Shown here: piece after piece, positions 56,976 through 64,000 of the stretch
Layout of the letters: each line of letters starts with the position of its first letter
Numbering within the stretch: position 1 is the stretch's first letter
NCBI GenBank assembly: GCA_037976565.1
Contig: CP137684.1
Coordinates: 23,735,010-23,799,009 of the forward strand
Source: Mesocentrotus franciscanus
Lineage: Eukaryota > Echinodermata > Echinoidea > Camarodonta > Strongylocentrotidae
Reading direction: 5' to 3'
DNA: 64,000 nucleotides
The notes under the pieces: generated by a model
Database searches by the model: none
What the model was told of the DNA's origin: nothing
The model's input: only the letters and a program-made list of their open reading frames with translations
Translations under genes and position numbers: made by a program

Positions 56976-57180
56976 CATATACAGGTTTAGATGTATTTCT
57001 TCATAAGTGGGAGCTTTGAGCTTCTCTAGTTCTGGTAGCAAAAAAGGAAATTGGAATGTTACTTGTTGAATATGTCCTTATACATGTAATGTTCCAAATT
57101 GCATCAAAAGATGTCAATTGTATCAAAATGTGCCAGACATGTTCTTGTTCCGTGCATGATTTCTGATGAATTTGAATTTT

Positions 57181-57426
57181 CTTTTTCTTTTCATGCAGCA
57201 TTCAAATGGACTTCCAATCCAGCTCTTTTCATTGGTAACTAGGCCCAGGCTTTGACGGCTGTAGAAGGAGGAGGCATCAATCGTCAGACGATAGCAGTTT
57301 GCACCTTTTTCTTTTCATGCAGCATTCAAATGGACTTCCAATCCAGCTCTTTTCATTGGTAACTAGGCCCAGGCTTTGACGGCTGTAGAAGGAGGAGGCA
57401 TCAATCGTCAGACGATAGCAGTTTGC
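57181..57426 (+). repeat. 123-bp tandem duplication with splice-like signals
   Basis: Two identical 123-bp units (57181-57303 and 57304-57426). Each begins with CTTTTTCTTTTCATGCAG, a strong acceptor-like sequence, and contains TTG|GTAACT 36 bases later. Confidence 0.95.
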
Positions 57427-57484
57427 ACCTGTGCTCGGGCTGCCCCCCGTCATTTAAAATGTGGGCATGTACCGTTGATCTAAA

Positions 57485-57605
57485 TACAGTGGAACCTCGT
57501 TATAATAAACACTATAATTATCCAAATGTAATTTTGATGGTCCCACTTCTTTGTATTCTGGTTTTGGGCCCTCATATAACAAGGCTCCAATATAACTACA
57601 ATGTA
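57485..57605. mobile_element. possible pogo/Tc1-class MITE remnant
   Basis: TACAGTGGAACCTCGTTATA begins it, and TATAACAAGGCTCCAATATA is an imperfect inverse near the right. CAGT.GAACCTCGTTAT ends are familiar from pogo-like elements. Confidence 0.45.
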
Positions 57606-57609
57606 GGTA

Positions 57610-58555
57610 ATTTCCTTGTGACTTCTCTTTACCAATCATTAGTCATTATATAAATGCACCATTTTCTATGAAAACTTAATTTACCACTGCACATGTGCAA
57701 GGAATTACGCAGTCAAAGATGTACATATTATATTATAATTTGTGTTTCAATCTATCACTTCCAGTTTTATATTGCACATTTTTTTGCATACAAAGCCATT
57801 TTTATTACAAAAATTCAATCTCGTTTTCTAAATTAAATATCAATACCATTAAGTAATTGTTGTACTTTTCTATTAAATGTAATTAGGGATGAATACATGA
57901 TTGATACGGTATAATTTGCCATCATTATTTCACATAAATATGTCTTGGTAGTTAAAGGTACATGTAGTCCAGAATGTGTGGTGAAGAATATAGACCAAAG
58001 GAAGAGTGTAGGGTGGGTTGTGAAAAATTGTTGGGTGAAACGTATGATTGTGAAAGGCAGAATGGAAGGCCCATAATGAATATGTGATTGTGAAAGGATG
58101 AGAAAAAAGGAAGGGAATACAGGAAGTAGATTGAATGCACTGATTTATAGTAGATGTCATTAATGAATTACAAATGAATGAGTTAGGATAACATGTGTGA
58201 ATGAAAGTTGACCGAAGGATACGAGAGCTGAATAAACACGTACATGTATAATACATTCATTCACATTCCTCCATATATTACCCAGGGGGCAAACTCCCAT
58301 ATTTTGGAGGAACTCGCATGTCGAGATATAAAAAGTAGTCCTATATAAGTGCATCATATGACCACTTCGCAACATCCCTATGGTGGACTACTTTTATAGC
58401 AAATGCATGGTGGGCCCTTCCAGAGAGTGCCTAATGTGTTTGTGTGCTGGAAAAGGGTATGGTGGGGGGCAGACAAAAGATCTGCATCACCCCTCTTACA
58501 TGCAGGCCCGCTGAATGCTTTTCATAGTGGGTGGGGAGGCTATATATGAGTATAT
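57610..58555. other. AT-rich stretch, nothing recognised
   Basis: TGATTGTGAAAGG occurs twice (about 58044 and 58085) in a loosely repetitive segment (57960-58200). No coding content seen. Confidence 0.5.
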
Positions 58556-58559
58556 ATGA

Positions 58560-59095
58560 TCAGGTAGAGCGTAGCGTAAATTGGCGGGGTCAGGGTGGAG
58601 CCCCGGAAGCTCAGGGGTATGGGCATTTAATTCAGTCAGATGAGCATATTTTGATACCTTATTTGTGACACTGGCAGGACACTAATTGGCGTGGGGTCCA
58701 GGGGCGGAGCCCCGGAAGCTAGGGTTTTAGGGAATAAATGAGGTCAGATGAGCATCCATGCAGGGGCCCACCTTAGTGCCATTGGTTGGGTCGTGTGGGC
58801 AAAGCCCCCGGAAGCTCAGGGTTTTAAGCGTTTAATTAAGGTCAGATGAGCATATTTTGATACCTTATTTTTGACACTGGCAGGACACTAATTGGCGTTG
58901 GGTCCAGGGGCAGAGCCCCAGAAGCTCAGGGTTTTAGGCATTTTATAACGGTCAGATAAGCATTCAGGGGCCCGCCTTATGGCCCTAGGTGGAATCCAGG
59001 GGCAGAGCTACCGGAAGCTCAGGGTTTGAGGCTTTAATCAAGGTTAGATGAGCATATTTTTATGTATTTTGTGACACTGGCAGGTCACTTTTCTT
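58560..59095. repeat. ~205-bp two-unit minisatellite
   Basis: GTCAGATGAGCAT recurs near 58636, 58742, 58841, 58950 and 59044. Odd copies continue ATTTTGATACCTTATTT.TGACACTGG, and even copies continue CCATGCAGGGGCC or CAGGGGCCCGCC. Each unit ends GGAAGCTCAGGGTTTTA. Confidence 0.88.
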
Positions 59096-59165
59096 TCTTT
59101 CTTTTTCTCTTTCTTTCTATTTCTCGTTAATATACTTTTTCAAAAAGGTGGGGGGCTCGAGGCCC
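59095..59165. repeat. TTTC-rich tract
   Basis: TTTCTTTCTTTCTTTTTC run followed by GGGGGGCTCGAGGCCCC. Confidence 0.8.
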
Positions 59166-59439
59166 CAGGCCCCGTTCCTCGGGCCTTGACATTTAGGCCT
59201 CTAAATAAGCACATTTCTTGCCTGACTGTAAATATAGGAATTTGTCATTTTCCAACAAACGCATAAACAATTATAATTTACTAAAAAGTGAGGAAAAATC
59301 TCGGAAAACTATGTCGATCATTTCAGCAACATTTGTAAATCACCGGTATCGAACTAGAAATAAACCATGTTTGAATTATATTGCCCCCGCCAAGCTCCCC
59401 TCCATAAGTGCGCCATATGCAGTGCCCCCCTCGAGCCTC

Positions 59440-60040
59440 ACCTTGTTGCATGGCGGGAAAAACGCAATTGATCTCTCCTACCTTTCTTCTTTCTCTTTTT
59501 TTTCTTCACTTTCTCTCCTCTTTCCCATTCCATTTCCTTACTTCTCTCTCTTTAGGGTTTGCTGGGGAGGAAGCCTGTTCCCCCCTTGATCGATCCACAC
59601 GTTGTTGGCGGGATTCATCGCAACTGATCTCCCCTTCTTTCTAATCACCTTTCTTTTCTTCTTCCTCTTTTTTGTTCCCTTTTAGCTCTCCTCTTTCCCT
59701 TCCTTCTCTCTTTTTTTTGGCGGGGGGGGGGAGGAGGCAAGGGCCTTTGCCCCCGATCCACAACTTGTTGGCGGGAAGATTGCAACTGATATCCCCTTCT
59801 TTTCTTTTCTAATTCTTCCTCTTTTTTCTCCTTCCCTTTATCTCCTCTTTTCCTTTTTTAAATTTCCCTTTCCTTCCTTCTCTCTTGTTTTTATGGGGGT
59901 AACAGCCTAGGAGGTAAGGCCCTTTCGCCCCCATCTCCTTCTTTTCCCCCTTTTTTCTTCTTCCTCTTCTAGTTTTCCCTTTCTCTCCTTCCCTTTCCCT
60001 TCTTTTCCTTTTCTCTCTCTATTTGGCGGGGAGGCCCTCG
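59440..60040. repeat. pyrimidine-rich tract with ~160-bp repeats
   Basis: GGCGGGA..A...GCAA.TGATCTCCCCTT recurs near 59453, 59606 and 59768, each followed by ~100 bases of C/T. Open frames here are compositional. Confidence 0.8.
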
Positions 60041-60364
60041 GCCCCTGGATCCACGCCTGGGGGTCTGAGTTGGAGCAGTACAATTCATTAAAATATATAA
60101 TGTGTTAGGTATCATATTTCATTAAATTTTTGCAAACATATTATGATCTTTATAATTCGATATTCATGTCCTGTAGGTAGCAAGTAGTGCTATTTATTAA
60201 GCTTCAGGATTAATTTTGTTAAAGTCGTAATGACCCGTAGCACAGAAAGACTCGCATCACAGTGGACCAGGAAATGCTAAGTAATAAACATGATATAGCA
60301 ACATTGTATCGGAAAAGCCCACGATATTCAAATGAAAACATAATGTGGTACAAGGGTGGCGGAG

Positions 60365-61345
60365 CGTCTTTAAAAGTTGGGGGCACCATAAAGGGCACTT
60401 TCTTGAAGAAAGAGGCACTTAAAAAGATAACCTCAAAGCAAAAATATACAATTTTCAAACATTAGTATACACATGTACCCTTATAATTATTGTGATTGAT
60501 ACATTTCAATATCAGGGATGATTTCACTGTTTATTATGATTTTGCGGCTGGGTGTGATGGTCTGAATTTCCATTTTCGAGTGAGCAATGAGAGCGAGCAA
60601 AAATTGTAAGATTTATGAGGACACAAATCCAATCCTGATGGGGTTTTAACCACAATCTCATCATGAATGCCTGAAAAAATTTGTAAATACATGATGTAGT
60701 TACATAATTTACAGCAACTGAAAATATGCGAGAACATGGCAATGAGTTTGAGGGTGCATGAACACTTGGGGAAAAAAATGCTATTAGTCGCTTTAAATTA
60801 GGAGCACATGTTACGTAGAAAGGAAAAAAGGGGCACTTATTACAAAGGAAAAGAGGCATGCATCTATCAGATTTTAATAAGGGCATTATTCTATCAGAGG
60901 TTAAAAGGGGGTATTTATGAGACGTGGAAAGGGCTCTTAATAAAAGGAACAAAGGCACTTGTAAGAAAGGAAAAGGGATCACTTGTGAATAGTAAAAAGG
61001 AGCACTAATCAGAGATTAAAAGGAGCACTTATTAAAAAGGAAAACGGGCACATGTCAGATTTGAATAGGGGCATTTACACAGTTGAAAAGGGGCATTTGT
61101 AAGAAGGGGAAAAGTGTCACTTATCAGAAGGAAAAAGGCAATTATATGAACAAGGAAAAGGTCATATGTCAAACTAAAAGGGCTATTTATTTGAAGAGGA
61201 AGTAAAGGGCACATTTTCCTCTGTAAAAGGGGAACTTTGGGGTACTTGAAAAAGTGTTGGGGCGTGCCCCGGAGGATCGGAAACATATTTGTTTCTAAAC
61301 AGGGGCACCGTATCTGAAGTAAAAGGGGCACTCGAAAACATGGGG
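60365..61345. repeat. degenerate ~25-33-bp minisatellite (AAAAGGGGCACTTAT)
   Basis: AAAAGGGGCACTT-type units with variable spacing continue for nearly 1 kb, interrupted at about 60470-60780. Frames through it on either strand (for example 60524-60982 minus) are by-products. Confidence 0.85.
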
Positions 61346-61435
61346 GCATTTTTGTGTTTTTGTTTCTAATTTTTGTTCTAAATCTTGCCTTTTAAGTACA
61401 GTCATCAAAGGTGTTTCAAATATCAACATTGCATC

Positions 61436-61497
61436 CTCTCTTTCTCTCTCACCATCTCCCTCTCTCTCTCTCTCTCTCCTTTCCCCTCTTCCCCTCC
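61436..61497. repeat. (TC)n tract
   Basis: CTCTCTCTCTCTCTCTCT flanked by TCCC runs. Confidence 0.95.
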
Positions 61498-61499
61498 TG

Positions 61500-61999
61500 T
61501 CATATAACTTTTTGATATCTTTGTATAGAATAATCATTTTACAAAATATTATAAAGGAAACATTTCACAAATCAGCAGTCATTCTTTTCGCACATCACAT
61601 GATTACGCCTCGTCAAATGCTCTGCAGTTTAGACATTCAAAATTTTAATATGTACAATAACAGTTGAGTTATGTATTATATCATATTCTCACTGTCATAT
61701 AGGCAGAAAATATTTAATAAATACAAGATAATATAATACAATTTTAAAAAAAGTTTTCCCACATCACCTGTTACATTTTTGTTTAACTTCAAAGTTTCTA
61801 GGAATAGTAAGTAATGATATCTGCCTCAGCAGCGTGCATAGTTATTTTTTAAATGGTTAAATTATGATGCAATAAATGCACTTGCATTTCACGGGTTTTA
61901 GGAACGTTATGAAATATATTTTTAGACAATATCATCATCAAACATCTAGTTCCTTTAGATGGGACACGAAAGTAAAACAAATCGGCCAGTACTGCAGTA
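61500..61999. other. AT-rich interior before the right terminus, nothing recognised
   Basis: No frame or repeat seen until the subterminal motif array begins at 62000. Confidence 0.5.
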
Positions 62000-62199
62000 G
62001 ACACTTTTCGCCAATCGCTAGCAGACTCATCTCGCCGATCGGCCAGTGGACACTTTTCGCCAATCGCAGACTCATCTCGACGATCTAGGAGACACATCTC
62101 GCCGGGGGAATGCGGCAAGATGTGTCTGTAAGACGCAGCTCGCCAGGCGAGATGCGTCTGTACAGACGTGATTTCGCTAAGACACATCTCGCCACGACA
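62000..62199. repeat. right subterminal motif array (about 10 copies)
   Basis: The same 13-bp motif in inverse orientation at 62000-62012, 62024-62036, 62049-62061, 62069-62081 (variant), 62091-62103, 62132-62144, 62165-62177 (weak) and 62181-62193, and in direct orientation at 62114-62126 and 62146-62158. Pairs 62091/62114 and 62132/62146 form hairpins, the latter with a one-base loop. The terminal copy ends 6 bp from the element end. Confidence 0.88.
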
Positions 62200-62203
62200 C
62201 CGG
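62200..62203. other. right CCGG target-site duplication
   Basis: CCGG immediately after GACA, followed by CCGCCAGATC as in the empty site. Confidence 0.88.
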
Positions 62204-62326
62204 CCGCCAGATCAATTCTGTGGCGGCCGCCATATAATGTTGTTATGCTGTAGATAGAAAGAGGAAATTATAGAAGAATAAAAATATACAATAACATAAG
62301 GAAAGATAGAATTATCCGGCGGCCGC
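62200..62326. mobile_element. 127-bp GGCCGCC-ended MITE, duplicate, interrupted at its left end
   Basis: Copy of 35205-35331. The large insertion lies precisely at its CCGG, so part of the left flank is 12.8 kb away at 49353. Confidence 0.75.
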
Positions 62327-62465
62327 ATGATTCACTGGTTCTTATTCATGCAGTAATAGTTGGCTTTTCCCTTTTATCTCTCTCCTTTTTTTTTATTACC
62401 CTTGATATGGAGAGGGGCGTGGGCTGCTCAGTCGTTTTGTTCCTCTTCCCTCGACCTTTTTAGGT

Positions 62466-62835
62466 ACCCTATTTCATTTTCGGAATTATGAACCCTATTT
62501 CATTTTCTGAATTATGAACGCTTTTTCATTTTCTGAATTACGAACGCTTTGTCATTTTCGGAAATACGAACCTTCGGAATTATGAACCCTCCGGGTGAAC
62601 CCTATTTCATTTTCGGAATTATGAACCCTATTTCATTTTCGGAATTACGAACGCTTTTTCATTTGCTGAATTATGAACCCTTTGTCAGTTTTCGGAAATA
62701 TACGAACCTTGGGAATTATGAATCCTATTTCACTTTTCTGATTTATGAACCCTTTGTCATTTTCGGAATTCTGAACCTTCGGAAATATGAACCCTAATTC
62801 ATTTTCGGCATTATGAACCTTCGGAATGACGAAAC
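62466..62835. repeat. 26-bp minisatellite, duplicate, shortened
   Basis: Same array as 35470-36000. It stops at GACGAAACTTAACTTAACTTAA, where about 315 bp of copy 1 is absent. Confidence 0.93.
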
Positions 62836-63078
62836 TTAACTTAACTTAATTTTACAGCTAGCAATACAAAATATAAAACATTAGAGTTTCATATCCCACC
62901 ATTAAACCGCCCCTATCCCCACCCCGGAGCGGATCCAGCCGGCGGCAAGGGAGGGGCCAGAGAGGGCCAGACCCGCCCCACTCAGTGTTATTTAGGGTAC
63001 GCATATGCGTGCGTTCCCTCCTTTTGAAAACACCCCCTAAGTCCGGTGTGTAAAGTCAATTTTGTGTATGTACGAGCC

Positions 63079-63240
63079 GGACTTTGGTGCGTGAAAAGTA
63101 CCCCTTTACCGGACATTTTGGTTACACGCATGCGGTCATTCCGACCCCGGAGTGGGGGGGGGGGGCCAGAGAGGGGCCTAATTCGTGAAAAATATTTAAC
63201 GGCGACTCAGCAAGTCGGTGAATAAGCGGAGGGGGGGGGG
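63079..63240. other. unique sequence beyond the duplication
   Basis: Continues GGACTTTGGTGCG after the last duplicated base. Contains CCCCGGAGTGG and a long G-run (about 63154-63164). Confidence 0.6.
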
Positions 63241-63293
63241 TTGTTACACCCACAAATGTAATAACGCCCACAAATGTAATAACGCCCACAAAT

Positions 63294-63370
<77 letters not shown>

Positions 63371-63482
63371 CCCACAAATGTAATAATTTCACCCACAAAT
63401 GTAATAACCACTTTACCCACAAATGTAATAATTTTGAATCACCCACAAATGTAATAATGACTTTACCCACAAATGTAATAAA
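63241..63482. repeat. CCCACAAATGTAATAA minisatellite with central (TAA)n
   Basis: CCCACAAATGTAATAA units with spacing of 17-30 bp occur on both sides of about twenty-two TAA triplets (63297-63363). The triplet run probably grew from the TAATAA end of one unit. Confidence 0.95.
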
Positions 63483-63499
63483 TTTGAAGGTATTTTGTT

Positions 63500-64000
63500 G
63501 AATTTGTTCAAAACTAAAACCCTGTAATAGAGCATGGGTATAGCGCGCAGTCTTTACTCCAGACCCGGTTATTTCAAAAAATTAAAAAATCTTCAAAACT
63601 AAGACCCCATAATCCTTTCCCTGTGGAATAACATGAGAATCGAGCGTAGTCTTTCCTCCAGACCCGGTCATTTCAAAAATAAAAAACAATAAAAAACAAA
63701 ACAAAAAATCAAATCTAAGACCCAACAATCCTCCAAACTAAGACCCTGTAATAAAGCATGGGTTTAGAGCGTTGTCTTTACTCCACACCCGGTTATTTCA
63801 AAAATAAAATAAAACAAAACAAAACAAAACATTAACTTTTAAACTATCTTCCAAACTATAAGACCCTGTGATAAAGCATGGGTTTAGAGCGTAGTCTTTA
63901 CTCCAGACCCGTTTAATTAAAAAAAAATCTTCAAAACTAAGACCCCATCATCTTATTCCTGTGGAATAACATGAGTATTGAGCGTAGTCTTTCCTCCAGA
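63500..64000. repeat. two-type minisatellite (AAGACCCTGTAATAAAGCATGG and AAGACCCCAT...)
   Basis: Type A (AAAACCCTGTAATAGAGCATGG, then GTCTTTACTCCAGACCCGG) starts near 63517, 63740 and 63860. Type B (AAGACCCCAT.ATC, CTGTGGAATAACATGAG, GTCTTTCCTCCAGA) starts near 63600 and 63938. Spacers are A-rich (AAAACAAAACAAAAC). The array runs off the window end. Confidence 0.88.

Larger units (their letters stand above)
49358..62199. mobile_element. 12,842-bp insertion, TGTC...GACA ends, CCGG duplication, motif-array termini
   Basis: Comparison with the empty site in duplication copy 1 (35201-35220) delimits the insertion to the base. It starts TGTCACGGGCC and ends GCCACGACA. The strict terminal inverted repeat is only TGTC/GACA, but both ends hold many copies of a 13-bp motif with consensus GGCGAGATGTGTC. 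A 4-bp target duplication with TGT...ACA ends is compatible with Ginger-type elements, and some LTR elements share it, but no integrase, transposase or LTR pair was recognised. Cargo in order: 50618-52059 nested inverted-repeat element, 51417-51668 hAT-like MITE, 53991-56151 exon-like segments, 54217-54393 MITE, 56790-56975 SINE, and minisatellites from 58560 on. Probably non-autonomous or decayed; superfamily unknown. Confidence 0.87.
62200..63078 (+). repeat. 15-kb tandem duplication, copy 2, remainder
   Basis: From CCGGCCGCCAGATCAATTCT it matches copy 1 from 35205 to 36401, ending at GTACGAGCC. About 315 bp of copy 1 (35845-36160) is missing and replaced by an AACTTAACTTAA filler. After 63078 the sequence is no longer duplicated. 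Confidence 0.95.

Noticed and set aside
60524..60982. 152-codon minus-strand frame
   Set aside because: It crosses a degenerate minisatellite and has no domain-like features; composition explains its openness.
49358..62199. LTR retrotransposon interpretation of the TGTC...GACA insertion
   Set aside because: The two ends are not direct repeats, no primer-binding site or polypurine tract lies beside them, and no gag-pol frame is visible.
63207..63470. Polyasparagine and polytyrosine frames
   Set aside because: Translation of a (TAA)n microsatellite and its flanking minisatellite.

Overview
This window is eukaryotic, intron-containing and overwhelmingly repetitive, with no bacterial-style gene organisation. 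AT-rich intergenic DNA, a tRNA-derived SINE, many small inverted-repeat elements, decayed LINE fragments, an EGF-like exon bounded by phase-1 introns, and frequent TAGGCCTA and TACATGTA words point to a marine invertebrate. A sea urchin or other echinoderm is my best guess; that is inference from style, not a database match.

Layout. 1-1603: about five copies of a ~252-bp AT-rich tandem repeat alternating A-B-A-B. 1606-14498: a macrosatellite of ~1.46-kb units (eight full, one deleted, one partial), each carrying a 51-bp minisatellite and a 36-bp near-palindrome. 14499-18150: a dispersed 413-bp repeat and, on the minus strand, the best gene candidate: a signal-peptide exon, a symmetrical phase 1-1 EGF exon and a possible short last exon. 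A 400-bp foldback element with a 10-bp flanking direct repeat lies in its intron. 18150-21330: mostly unassigned, with one 78-bp palindrome.

21331-63078: a ~15-kb head-to-tail duplication. Copy 1 is 21331-36401. Copy 2 is 36402-49353 and resumes at 62200-63078, because a 12,842-bp segment (49358-62199) interrupts it. Copy 1 keeps the empty site, so the insertion can be read exactly: target CCGG duplicated, element ends TGTC...GACA, and dense arrays of a 13-bp motif (consensus GGCGAGATGTGTC), many in hairpin-forming inverted pairs, just inside both ends. No transposase was recognised. The cargo includes nested inverted repeats, a hAT-like MITE, exon-like segments, a SINE and several minisatellites. 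This is the most interesting object in the window. 63079-64000: minisatellites and a (TAA)n tract.

The duplicated unit itself carries a SINE, a 5'-truncated LINE reverse-transcriptase fragment, a second LINE C-terminal remnant, a broken exon with acidic PLAQL repeats, several MITEs, perfect hairpins, a polypurine tract and a 26-bp minisatellite. An assembly artefact (two haplotypes placed in tandem) is a real alternative for the duplication and needs read-level checking.
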